Below are positions 53,273-62,547 of a stretch of DNA of 64,000 nucleotides, in pieces; within the stretch, counting starts at the first letter, position 1; the number at the start of each line of letters is the position of its first letter. Below the pieces are notes generated by a model, which worked only from the letters and a program-made list of their open reading frames with translations, searched no databases and was not told where the DNA came from. Both the position numbers and the translations under genes were made by a program. The DNA comes from Streptomyces sp. NRRL S-1022 (lineage in GTDB: Bacteria > Actinomycetota > Actinomycetes > Streptomycetales > Streptomycetaceae): contig NZ_JOIU01000034.1 of the NCBI RefSeq assembly GCF_000720135.1, forward strand, positions 12,108-76,107. Direction: 5' to 3'.

Positions 53273-55162
53273 GTGCAGTCCCCTTACCCCCCACGCCCGC
53301 CCCACCCACCCCTGCCCGGCCCGGCCGGGGAGCCCGACCGGGCTCTCCTCGCCCGGCTGAACGGCCCCGAGGACGGCCGCCACCACGCCGTCGCGCTGCT
53401 GCTCGCCCGGCACTGGCCGGCCACCCGCGACTACGCCGTGGTCTGCCTGACCGCCGCCGGTCCCACCGCCCAGCTGGTGGCCACCGCCGCCTTCCACCAC
53501 GTGCTCGGCCGGATGCCGAGCGCGGTGACCGGCGGCGCCCTGCGCCCCCATCTGCTCGCCGCCGTCCGGGACACCGTCCGCGCCTGGGCCGCGGACGACG
53601 TCGCCTGCATCGCCCTGACGGAATTGCGCAAAACCACCGGCGGCCGCGGACTGCGCGCGACAAAGCCCGGCCCGCCGGAAAACAGGCAACTCGCCGCCCG
53701 CGCATTCCGGGCCCTTCCCGGCGCCGCACAATGCCTTCTCTGGCACACCGAGGTCGAAGCGGAACCCATAAACATACCCGCTGGTCTGCTGGGCCTCGAC
53801 CCGGCCGACGCCACGACCGCCCTGGAGCGGGCGCGCGAGCAATTCCGCGCCGGTTGTGTCCGCGCCCACCGTGAACTCGCACCCACCCGGGAATGCCGCT
53901 TCTACAACCGGCTCCTCGACGTCCCCATCCGTCGCGGCGGCACCCTGCTGCCGGACGTGCGCCGGCACCTGACGGTCTGCCACCACTGCCGGCACGCCGC
54001 CGAACAACTCGGCCACTTCGACGGCGCCCTGCCCCTGCTGCTCGCCGAGACCGTGCTCGGCTGGGGCGCCCGCCGTTACCTCGATTCCCGGCCCGGCCGC
54101 GGCGCCCCCGGGCAGTGGCCGCCCCCGCCCCCGCAGGCACCGCCGGCCGCACCGCCGGTGTCCGGCGGCCGGCACCGCACCGGACCGGCGAGCCGCCACC
54201 GCAAGGCCGTCGCCATCGGCGTCGCAGTCACCTCCCTCGCCCTGCTCGCCACCGTCCTCGTGGACCGTGGCTGGTCCGATGACAACGGTGTCCCCGGCCC
54301 CGCCGTCACCTGGGGCGCTCCCGCCGGCAACTCCCCACGGCCGAGCGGCACCGGCGCCCGTCCCGCGCCCTCGCCCGCCACCGCCTCCGCCGCCGGACCC
54401 GCCGCACCGGCCCACGGCACCCTGCGCGCCCTGTCCTCCGGGCGCTGCCTGACGCTGCGCGGCGAGCGGGTCGAGGCGGGCGCCGGTGTCCGGCTCGGCC
54501 TGTGCACGGCAGCCCCCGCGCAGCAGTGGTCGTACCAGGGCGACGGCCTGCTGCGCAGCGCCGCCGACCCCCGCCTGTGCCTCGCCGCCGACCCCGGCAC
54601 GAAGAGGATCGCGCTGGCCGGCTGCGCCGTACCCGCCGGGGAGGTGTCGTACGACCTCACGGTGCGCGGCGAGATCCTGCCGCGCCGGCACCACTGGCTG
54701 GCCCTCGCAGCCGGATCCGGCCGTTCCGGCGCCCGGGTCGAGGTGGCGGAACGCGACGGTTCGGCCCGGCAGCGGTGGGTGCTTGAGCCGGCGGCGGCCG
54801 GCGGGCGGCCGCGTTCCGACGCGGTGCCGGACGCAGCCGCCGGGCATCCCCGGTCCGGTGCGGGGCGGCCGGAGCTGTCGGCGGGCGGGACCGGACGGTC
54901 CCCCCGGCGTGAGCGGGAGGGTGGCGGCACCTCGCGCGGCGAACCCGAGCCGACGGGGGAGCGGGGCGCGCCGCGCGTCGCGCGGATCCGCGCGACCGGG
55001 GCAGGGCGGCCGGCCGCCGGAACCGGGGCCGTGCACAGGGCGGATGACCTCGTGGCACCGGTCGTCGGCACCCTGGCCGAGCCCGTCGTCGACACGCTGA
55101 CCGAGCCGGTCGCCGGGGACGGCGGCGCCGCGGCGGCGGCCGTGCGGGCGGTGCTCGGCTGA
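53273..55162 (+). CDS. Sigma-factor-like/zinc-finger/transmembrane/ricin-lectin fusion
   Basis: A 629-residue protein. Residues about 25-210 resemble an ECF sigma factor (ALLLARHWPATRDYAVVCL for region 2; LPGAAQCLLWHTEVEAEPI through LERAREQFRAGC for region 4). Next, RRHLTVCHHCRHAAEQL is a HxxxCxxC anti-sigma-type zinc finger. After a Pro-rich stretch comes a membrane helix (VAIGVAVTSLALLATVLV, ~305-322). An extracellular ricin B-type lectin follows (RALSSGRCLTLRGE ... QQWSYQGDGLLRSAADPRLCLAA), then an Ala/Gly/Pro tail. GTG 53273 follows GAAAGGAAATGG. A predicted single-chain surface sensor; function unproven. Confidence 0.7.
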   Translation: MQSPYPPRPPHPPLPGPAGEPDRALLARLNGPEDGRHHAVALLLARHWPATRDYAVVCLTAAGPTAQLVATAAFHHVLGRMPSAVTGGALRPHLLAAVRDTVRAWAADDVACIALTELRKTTGGRGLRATKPGPPENRQLAARAFRALPGAAQCLLWHTEVEAEPINIPAGLLGLDPADATTALERAREQFRAGCVRAHRELAPTRECRFYNRLLDVPIRRGGTLLPDVRRHLTVCHHCRHAAEQLGHFDGALPLLLAETVLGWGARRYLDSRPGRGAPGQWPPPPPQAPPAAPPVSGGRHRTGPASRHRKAVAIGVAVTSLALLATVLVDRGWSDDNGVPGPAVTWGAPAGNSPRPSGTGARPAPSPATASAAGPAAPAHGTLRALSSGRCLTLRGERVEAGAGVRLGLCTAAPAQQWSYQGDGLLRSAADPRLCLAADPGTKRIALAGCAVPAGEVSYDLTVRGEILPRRHHWLALAAGSGRSGARVEVAERDGSARQRWVLEPAAAGGRPRSDAVPDAAAGHPRSGAGRPELSAGGTGRSPRREREGGGTSRGEPEPTGERGAPRVARIRATGAGRPAAGTGAVHRADDLVAPVVGTLAEPVVDTLTEPVAGDGGAAAAAVRAVLG

Positions 55163-55598
55163 CCTGCGAAGGGGGGCGCCCGGCACGGGGTGCCCCCGCT
55201 CGTACGGCGCCCTCGCGCCCCTTGTCCGTTTCCCGTCGGCCCGGTTCGAGCCACCGGGCCCACCTGATCAGGAATTTACAGACGGGGGCCGGATGTACGG
55301 TCACGCGGCACGGGGCCGAGGCCACGGTGGGGTGGGCGGACGGTATGCCGGGCTTGTGCCGGTGCCGCGTCCCCGGCCGGACGGTCCCGGGCCCGCGCCG
55401 CCGCGGCGAATCGCTGGATTTGGCGCCGCTTGCGGGGAATTCGGCGCGCTGGCCGGATCGGCGTCCCCGCCCACGGAAAGCCTGCGCCGTTATTGACCCG
55501 CGAGTAAGGACCTCGCTAGTTTCCGTTGCCCTCGCACCAGAGTGTCTCGCCGCGCGTACCCCCCACCGTGCTGTCCCCGCCGATCGTGCCGGAGCATC
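55163..55598 (+). promoter_or_regulatory. Upstream region and promoter of the synthase operon
   Basis: In this 436-base gap TTGACC (55493-55498) and TAGTTT (55517-55522) lie 18 bases apart, giving a start near 55529 and a ~70-base leader. No gene seen in the rest; short open frames there have no ribosome site. Confidence 0.6.
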
Positions 55599-58500
55599 AT
55601 GACCTCCCCTGTGCGTGCCCATGACCTGATCCTGTGCCTCACCCCGTTCGGAGAAGCCGACGCCGCTCTCGCGGCCGCAGCCACCGCGGCCGGCGCGCTC
55701 GGCGTCCTGGACCTGGGCACCGGCGACCGAAGATCCCGCGAACAGCTGTCCCGGCTGAGAGGCGCCGCACCGGGCCCCTTCGGCGTGCGGGTGACCGGGC
55801 GCTGCGTCCTCACCCCCGCGGACCTCGGCGGCGCCGTCGACACCGTGGTCCTGACCCCGGACGCGCCCTGGACGGCAGCCGAACTCCCCTCCGACTGCCG
55901 GGTCCTGGCGGAGGTGACCGACCTCGGGCAGGCTCGTGCCGCCGCCCGGGCGGGCGCCCGGGGACTGATCGCCCGGGGCTGTGAGAGCGGCGGCCGGGTC
56001 GGTGAGCTGAGCACCTTCGTCCTCCTGCAACAGCTGCTGGCGGAACCGGAGTCGACCGTCCTGCCGGTCTGGGCCTGCGGAGGCATCGGACCGCGCACGG
56101 CCGCGGCCGCCGTGGCCGGCGGCGCGGCCGGTGTCGTCCTCGACAGCCAACTGGCCCTGCTCGCCGAATCGGAGCTGCCCGAAGCGGTCCGGGCGGTGCT
56201 GCGGTCCCTGGACGGTTCGGAGACCGTACTGCTCGGCGGGCACCGGGTGCTGCGCCGCCGCGGCCCGGGCGCGCCGCGGCCGGCCGCCGACGACCCCCGG
56301 GGGGTCGCCTCCCTGCTGGGCGCCCGGGAGCCGCACGGCCGGCTGCTCCCGGTAGGCCAGGACGGCTGCCTCGCCGCCCGGTTCGCCGAGCGCCGGCGCG
56401 ATGTGCGCGGGGTCGTGCGCGAGCTGTCGGCGGCGATGCACGAGGTCATCGGGGCCGGGGCCGCACCGGCGGGTACGGCCCTGCGCCCCGGGTCGGCGAT
56501 GAGCCGGGCGCTCGGCACCCGGCTGCCGGTCGCGCAGGGGCCCATGACACGGGTCAGCGACCAGACCGGCTTCGCCGCCGCCGTGGCCCGGGACGGGGCG
56601 CTGCCCTTCCTCGCGCTGGCCCTGGCCGACGGCCCCCGCACCCGGGACCTGCTCACCGAGGCGCGGGCCGTGCTGGACGGCCGGCCCTGGGGTGTGGGCG
56701 TGCTCGGCTTCGCGCCCGAGGACATCCGCACCGCCCAGCTGGACGCCGTACGCGAGCTGCGGCCCACGCACGCCGTCATCGCGGGCGGCCGGCCCGCCCA
56801 GGCCGAGGTGCTGGAGCGGGCCGGGATCCGCACCTTCCTGCACGTGCCCTCGCCGGGGCTGCTGCGCCAGTTCCTCGACGCGGGCGCGCGCAGGTTCGTG
56901 TTCGAGGGGTCCGAGTGCGGCGGGCACGTCGGCCCCCGGGCGTCCTTCCCGCTCTGGGAGACCCAGCTCGCCGTCCTGGAGGACTTCCTGGCGGAGACCG
57001 GGGAGGAGGTGGCGCGGCGGCTGGAGCTGTTCTTCGCGGGCGGTGTCCACGACGCGCGGTCGGCGGCCATGGTCGCCGCGCTGGCCGCCCCGCTCACCGC
57101 CCGGGGCGCCGCCGTCGGCGTCCTCATGGGCACCGCCTACCTGTTCACCGGGGAGGCCGTCACCCACGGGGCGGTCCGGCCGCTGTTCCAGCGCCAGGTC
57201 CTCGCTGCCACCGGGACCGCCCTGCTGGAGACCGCGCCCGGGCACGCGACCCGCTGCGTGCCCAGCCCGTTCACCCGCGACTACCGCGAGCGGGAGGCGG
57301 CGTTACGGGCCGAGGGCCGGCCCGACCGGGAGGTGTGGGAACAGCTGGAGCGGCTCAACGTCGGCCGGCTGCGCCTGGCGAGCAAGGGCCTGACCCGCAC
57401 CGGGGACGGCGAGTTACGGCACGTCGGCGAGGAACGGCAGCTGGCCGACGGGCTGTTCATGGCGGGCCAGGTCGCCGTCCTGCGCTCGGCACCCACCACC
57501 GTGGCGGCCCTCCACCACGCGGTGACCGAAGGAGCGGCCGACTTCCTGACCGACCGGGCCGCACGGGCCGCAGCCGCAGAGGCCGCAGAGGCCGCAGAGG
57601 CCGCAGAGGCCGTACCGGGCAGCCGGGCCACGCCGGCCGTACGGGCCCGAGCCGCGCACCCCGCCCCCCGCACCACCACCCCCGAACCCCCGCCGCCCCC
57701 GCCGCTCGACATCGCGATCGTCGGCATGGCGTGCATGTTCCCGCAGGCCCCCGACCTCGCCGCCTTCTGGGCGAACATCGTCGGCGGACGCGACGCCGTC
57801 ACCGAGGTCCCGCCCGACCGCTGGGACCCCGAGGTGCACCACACCGCCGGCCACACCGCGTCCCGGTGGGGCGGCTTCCTGCCACCCGTCCCCTTCGACG
57901 CGCTGCGCTACGGCATCCCGCCCGCCTCCCTCGGCAGCATCGAACCCGTCCAGCTGCTGTCCCTTGAGGCGGCCCGCAGAGCACTGGACGACGCCGGATA
58001 CGGCGACGAGGGCCGGGAGTTCGACCGCTCCCGCACCTCCGTCGTCTTCGGCGCCGAGGCCGGCAGCGACCTGTCCAACGCCGTCACCCTGCGCGCCGTC
58101 CTCCCGTCCTACCACGGCAGGGTCCCCGACGGGCTGGAGGAGCAGTTGCCCCGGCTCACCGAGGACTCCTTCCCCGGCATGCTCGCCAACGTCATCTCCG
58201 GCCGGATCGCCAACCGCCTCGACCTCGGCGGCGCCAACTACACCGTGGACGCCGCCTGCGCCTCCTCGCTGGCCGCGCTGGACGTCGCCTGCAAGGAACT
58301 CGTCTGCGGCACCAGCGATCTCGTGCTGTGCGGCGGCGCCGACCTGCACAACGGCATCAACGACTACGTCCTGTTCTCCTCCGTCCACGCGCTCTCCCCG
58401 ACCGGCCGGTCCCGCGCCTTCGACGCCTCCGCGGACGGCATCGCCCTCGGCGAGGGCGTGGCCTGCGTGGTCCTCAAGCGGCTCGCGGACGCCGAACGCG

Positions 58501-61500
58501 ACGGCGACCGGATCTACGGCGTGGTCAAGGGCCTCGGCTCCGCCAGCGACGGCCGCTCCCTCGGCCTGACCGCACCCCGCCCCGAAGGCCAGCGGGCCGC
58601 GCTCCAGCGGGCGTACCGCAACGCCGGGGTCGCACCCGCCGCGGTCGGTCTGGTGGAGGCGCACGGCACCGGGACCGTCGTCGGCGACCGCACCGAACTC
58701 GGCGTGCTCGCCGAGGTCTTCGCCGAAGCGGGTGCCGCGACCGGCGGCTGCGCGCTCGGCTCGGTCAAGTCGCAGATCGGGCACACCAAGTGCGCCGCCG
58801 GACTCGCCGGACTGATCAAGGCCACCCTGGCGCTGTACACCGGCGTCAAGCCGCCCACCCTGCACCTGGAGCGGCCCAACCCGGCCTGGGACGAGGACGA
58901 CAGCCCGTTCGTCTTCCACACCCGCGCCCGGCCGTGGGCCGCACCGGCCGCCGAACGCCTCGCCGGAGTGAGCGCGTTCGGCTTCGGCGGCACCAACTTC
59001 CACGCCGTACTGGCCGCGTACCCGGACGCCCCGCCACCCCGGCAGGCCCTGGACGCCTGGCCCGCCGAACTGTTCCTCCTGCGCGGCCGGGACGGGGCGG
59101 CGGCCCGCCGGGACGCCGAGGAGCTCCTGCGGGCCGCCGAGGCCGCCGGCAGCCCCTGGCGGCTGCGCGACCTCGCCCTCGCCGCGGCCGTCCGTGCCGA
59201 CACCTCCCAGGAGCCGGTCCAGGCGGCGTTCGTGGCCCGCGACACCGGGGAACTGGCCGCGCACCTGCGGCGCGTGCTGTCCGGGGACCCGGGCGCGGGG
59301 ACCCACCTCGCGGACCCGGCGGCCGGCCAGGTCGCCTTCCTCTTCCCCGGCCAGGGCAGCCAGCGCACCGGCATGCTCGCCGAACTGCTGGTCGCCCTGC
59401 CCGACCTGCGGCACTACCTGCACCTCGGCCGCGCCCACGCCGACCGGCTCCACCCGCCGGCCGCCTTCGACGACACCGCCCGTGACCGCCGGAGGGCTGC
59501 GCTCACCGACACCCGGACGGCACAGCCCGCCCTCGGCATCACCGCTCTCGCCGCCCACGCCTTCCTCACCTCGGCCGGTGTCCACCCCGACCTCGCCGCC
59601 GGGCACAGCTACGGCGAGCTGGCCGCCCTCGCCGCGGCCGGCGCCCTCGACCCGGAGACCCTGCTGGAGCTGAGCGCCGAGCGGGCCGGAGCGATCCTGG
59701 CGGCGGCCGGCGACGAGCCCGGCACCATGGCCGCCGTGGGCGCCCCCGCCGACACCGTCGTCCGCGCCCTGCGCACGGCCGGGGCCCCCGGGTCGGTCGT
59801 CGTCGCCAACGTCAACTCGCCCGAGCAGACGGTGATCTCCGGGCCCACGGCGGACGTCGACACCGCCGTACGCGCGCTGCGCGCCACCGGTCTGGGCGCC
59901 CGCCGCATCCCGGTGGCCTGCGCCTTCCACAGCCCGCTGGTGGCGGGCGCGGGGGAGCGGTTCGCCAAGGTGCTCGCGGACAAGCCGGTCCGCGCCCCCG
60001 AGTTCCCCGTCTGGGCCAACCGCACCGCCACGCCGTACCCGCCGGACCCCGACGCCGTGCGCGCCGGACTCGCCGCCCAGATCGGCGCCCCGGTGGCCTT
60101 CGCCGCGCAGATCGAGGCGATGTACGAGGCGGGCGCGCGGATCTTCGTGGAGGCGGGCCCGGGTACGGTCCTCACCCGGCTCGTCGGCCAGATCCTCGGC
60201 GACCGCCCGCACCGCACGGTCGCCTGCGAGCCCCGGGCCGACAGCGGCCTGGCCGGGTGGCTTGACGCCCTCGCCCGGCTCGCCGTCGCCGGGCAGCCGG
60301 TGCGCGCCGCCTGGCTCCTGCAGGGCCGCGACGCCGTCGACGCGCTGCGCACCCCGGCGCCGAAGCGGCCCGGCTGGACGGTCGACGGACACCTCGTCCG
60401 CACGGCCGACGGAGCCCTCCTGCCCGGTGCCCTCGCGCCGGCCCGACGCGTCGTGGAGACGACTGTGACGACCGACCAGCCGAACGGCGCCCCCGCCGAC
60501 CGGGACGCGCTGATCTCCGAATTCCTGCGCACCAGCCGGGAGATGATCGCCGCACAGCGGGACGTGCTGCTCACCTACTTCGGTGCCACGGCACCCGCGC
60601 CCGCCCGGCCGGTGCCGCCCGCACCGGCCCCGGGACCGGTGCAGGCCGTCCGGCAGCCGGCCGTCCCGGAACCGGTGGAGGCCGTCCGGCAGCCGGCCGT
60701 CCCGGTGGGGCCGGCCGGTGGTCCCGAGCCCGCAGCGCCGGACGACGTCGAACGGGTCGTACGGGAGATCATCAGCGAACGCACCGGCTACCCCGTCGAC
60801 ATGATCGAGCCCGACCTGGATCTGGAGGCCGACCTCAGCATCGACTCGATCAAGCGGGCCGAGATCGCCGGGGAACTCGCCCGGCGCCTGGGCATCACGG
60901 GCGGCGCGGAACTCCTGGACGACAGCGAACTGGAGGAGCTGGCCAGGGCACGCACCGCGGCGGCCGTCACGGCATGGCTGACCGCACGGACGGCAGCGGC
61001 CACCGGGGCCGGTCACGCACCCGATGCCGAACCGGAGCCGGAGCCGGAGCCGGAACCGGAGCCGGCGGCGGCCGTCGGTGTCGCCCCCCGGCGCTTCGAG
61101 CTGCGGCCGGTCCCGCTGCCCGGCCCCGGCCCCGCCACCGACCTGTCCGGCAAGCGGTTCGTCCTGCTCGGCGGCACCGGAGCCCTGGCGGCCGGGGTCG
61201 CCGCGGGGCTCGGCGCGTCCGGCGCCGGCACCGTACTCCTCGACACCGGCCACCTCCTGGGCGCGGCCGACGGCCCGGTCCACGGCGTCCTGTACCTGGG
61301 CGCGCTGCCCGGCCCGGACCACCCGGTACTGCCCGACGCCTTCCCGGTACTCCAAGCGGCGCTGGCGTGCGCCCCCCGCGTGCTGCTGGCGGTGCGCGCC
61401 GCCGACGGCGCCAGGGCGCTGCGCGCGGCGGGGCTGGACGGCCTCGTCCGCAGCGTGGGCCGCGAGTACCCGGACCTGCTGGCGCGGGTGCTGGTGGTGG

Positions 61501-62546
61501 ACGACACCGGCCCGGCGGCCGTCGCCGAGGCGGTGCTCGCCGAGCTGCGCGCCCCGGACCCGGCCCCCGTCGTGCTGCACACCGCCCCGGGGCACCGCCG
61601 GGGCCTGGACCTGGTGCCCGTGCCGCTCGGCCCGCTCGGCAGCACCGGTGCGGGACCCGCCGCGGACGGCGCCGCCGAGGCCGCCGCGCTCGGGCTCGAC
61701 CGGGACTCCGTGGTGCTGCTGGCCGGCGGGGCCCGGGGCATCACCGCCCGGTTCGCGGCCACCCTGGCCACCGCCTGCCGGTGCCGGATCGAGCTGCTGG
61801 GCCGCACCCCCGCACCCACCGGACCCGAGGCCCCGCACACCGCCGCCGCCCGCACCCCCGTGGAACTGCGGGCCGCACTCGCCGCGGGCCCCGGCGCCCC
61901 GAGGCCCGACGAGATCAACCGGGCGGCCGAACTCATCTTCGCCCAGCGGGAGATCGCCACCACGCTCGCCGAACTCACCGCCCTCGGCAGCCCCGCCCGC
62001 TACCGCCCGGTGGACTTCCGCGAACGGGACGCCGTCCTCCAGGCCGTCAAGGAGATCCACGCCGAACACGGCCGGCTCGACGGGGTCGTCTTCGCCGCCG
62101 GGGTGATCGAGGACCGGCTGATCGCCGAGAAGACCCCCGAGTCCTTCCAGCGGGTCTACGGCACGAAGACCGCCGGGGCCGGCGCGCTGTTCGCCGCGCT
62201 GGACGGGCTGCCCGCCGCACCGGCGTTCACCGTGCTGTTCGGCAGCATCGCCGCCGTCCTCGGCAACCGGGGCCAGGCCGACTACGCCGCCGCGAACGAC
62301 GCCCTGGAGACGCTCGGCGCCGACTGGGCCGCCCGCACCGGCCACCGGGCACTGACCGTGCACTGGGGGCCCTGGGCGCCGGCCGCCGGCCACCCCGGCA
62401 TGGTGGGCGCGGAACTCGGCCGCGCCTACGCCCGGCGCGGGGTCGCGCTGATCGACCCCGACGAGGGCACCGCGGCCCTGCTGCGCGAACTCGCCTGGGG
62501 AGACCCGGCGGCCCGTGCCGTCGTCTACACCGCGTCGGGCTGGTGA
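55599..62546 (+). CDS. Multidomain PUFA/hglE-type synthase: NPD-NPD-KS-AT-ACP-KR
   Basis: A 2315-residue synthase. Residues ~7-230 and ~306-628 are two nitronate-monooxygenase-like FMN barrels; the second is PfaD-like (LPVAQGPMTRVSDQTG, FEGSECGGHVGPR). KS spans ~703-1142: Cys887 in DAACASS, His1022 in HGTGT, His1062 in GHTKCAAG. AT spans ~1246-1540, Ser1337 in GHSYGE. ACP Ser1750 is in DSIKR, the PUFA-synthase form. KR spans ~2038-2315 with GGARGIT and YAAAN. The family builds fatty acyl or polyketide chains iteratively. ATG at 55599 follows GGAG. The next KS gene starts one base after its stop. Confidence 0.88.
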   Translation: MTSPVRAHDLILCLTPFGEADAALAAAATAAGALGVLDLGTGDRRSREQLSRLRGAAPGPFGVRVTGRCVLTPADLGGAVDTVVLTPDAPWTAAELPSDCRVLAEVTDLGQARAAARAGARGLIARGCESGGRVGELSTFVLLQQLLAEPESTVLPVWACGGIGPRTAAAAVAGGAAGVVLDSQLALLAESELPEAVRAVLRSLDGSETVLLGGHRVLRRRGPGAPRPAADDPRGVASLLGAREPHGRLLPVGQDGCLAARFAERRRDVRGVVRELSAAMHEVIGAGAAPAGTALRPGSAMSRALGTRLPVAQGPMTRVSDQTGFAAAVARDGALPFLALALADGPRTRDLLTEARAVLDGRPWGVGVLGFAPEDIRTAQLDAVRELRPTHAVIAGGRPAQAEVLERAGIRTFLHVPSPGLLRQFLDAGARRFVFEGSECGGHVGPRASFPLWETQLAVLEDFLAETGEEVARRLELFFAGGVHDARSAAMVAALAAPLTARGAAVGVLMGTAYLFTGEAVTHGAVRPLFQRQVLAATGTALLETAPGHATRCVPSPFTRDYREREAALRAEGRPDREVWEQLERLNVGRLRLASKGLTRTGDGELRHVGEERQLADGLFMAGQVAVLRSAPTTVAALHHAVTEGAADFLTDRAARAAAAEAAEAAEAAEAVPGSRATPAVRARAAHPAPRTTTPEPPPPPPLDIAIVGMACMFPQAPDLAAFWANIVGGRDAVTEVPPDRWDPEVHHTAGHTASRWGGFLPPVPFDALRYGIPPASLGSIEPVQLLSLEAARRALDDAGYGDEGREFDRSRTSVVFGAEAGSDLSNAVTLRAVLPSYHGRVPDGLEEQLPRLTEDSFPGMLANVISGRIANRLDLGGANYTVDAACASSLAALDVACKELVCGTSDLVLCGGADLHNGINDYVLFSSVHALSPTGRSRAFDASADGIALGEGVACVVLKRLADAERDGDRIYGVVKGLGSASDGRSLGLTAPRPEGQRAALQRAYRNAGVAPAAVGLVEAHGTGTVVGDRTELGVLAEVFAEAGAATGGCALGSVKSQIGHTKCAAGLAGLIKATLALYTGVKPPTLHLERPNPAWDEDDSPFVFHTRARPWAAPAAERLAGVSAFGFGGTNFHAVLAAYPDAPPPRQALDAWPAELFLLRGRDGAAARRDAEELLRAAEAAGSPWRLRDLALAAAVRADTSQEPVQAAFVARDTGELAAHLRRVLSGDPGAGTHLADPAAGQVAFLFPGQGSQRTGMLAELLVALPDLRHYLHLGRAHADRLHPPAAFDDTARDRRRAALTDTRTAQPALGITALAAHAFLTSAGVHPDLAAGHSYGELAALAAAGALDPETLLELSAERAGAILAAAGDEPGTMAAVGAPADTVVRALRTAGAPGSVVVANVNSPEQTVISGPTADVDTAVRALRATGLGARRIPVACAFHSPLVAGAGERFAKVLADKPVRAPEFPVWANRTATPYPPDPDAVRAGLAAQIGAPVAFAAQIEAMYEAGARIFVEAGPGTVLTRLVGQILGDRPHRTVACEPRADSGLAGWLDALARLAVAGQPVRAAWLLQGRDAVDALRTPAPKRPGWTVDGHLVRTADGALLPGALAPARRVVETTVTTDQPNGAPADRDALISEFLRTSREMIAAQRDVLLTYFGATAPAPARPVPPAPAPGPVQAVRQPAVPEPVEAVRQPAVPVGPAGGPEPAAPDDVERVVREIISERTGYPVDMIEPDLDLEADLSIDSIKRAEIAGELARRLGITGGAELLDDSELEELARARTAAAVTAWLTARTAAATGAGHAPDAEPEPEPEPEPEPAAAVGVAPRRFELRPVPLPGPGPATDLSGKRFVLLGGTGALAAGVAAGLGASGAGTVLLDTGHLLGAADGPVHGVLYLGALPGPDHPVLPDAFPVLQAALACAPRVLLAVRAADGARALRAAGLDGLVRSVGREYPDLLARVLVVDDTGPAAVAEAVLAELRAPDPAPVVLHTAPGHRRGLDLVPVPLGPLGSTGAGPAADGAAEAAALGLDRDSVVLLAGGARGITARFAATLATACRCRIELLGRTPAPTGPEAPHTAAARTPVELRAALAAGPGAPRPDEINRAAELIFAQREIATTLAELTALGSPARYRPVDFRERDAVLQAVKEIHAEHGRLDGVVFAAGVIEDRLIAEKTPESFQRVYGTKTAGAGALFAALDGLPAAPAFTVLFGSIAAVLGNRGQADYAAANDALETLGADWAARTGHRALTVHWGPWAPAAGHPGMVGAELGRAYARRGVALIDPDEGTAALLRELAWGDPAARAVVYTASGW
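57573..57608 (+). repeat. In-frame (Ala-Ala-Glu)4 repeat, synthase linker
   Basis: GCCGCAGAG occurs four times without error, encoding Ala-Ala-Glu repeats between the second FMN barrel and the KS domain. Perfect copies at DNA level suggest recent expansion. Confidence 0.85.
60643..60705 (+). repeat. 36-bp-period repeat, linker before the ACP
   Basis: A 27-bp segment beginning AGGCCGTCCGGCAG occurs at 60643-60669 and 60679-60705, encoding AVRQPAVP twice in the Pro/Ala linker between AT and ACP. A Glu-Pro run (around 61030-61062) marks the linker after the ACP. Confidence 0.85.
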
Positions 62547-62547
62547 C

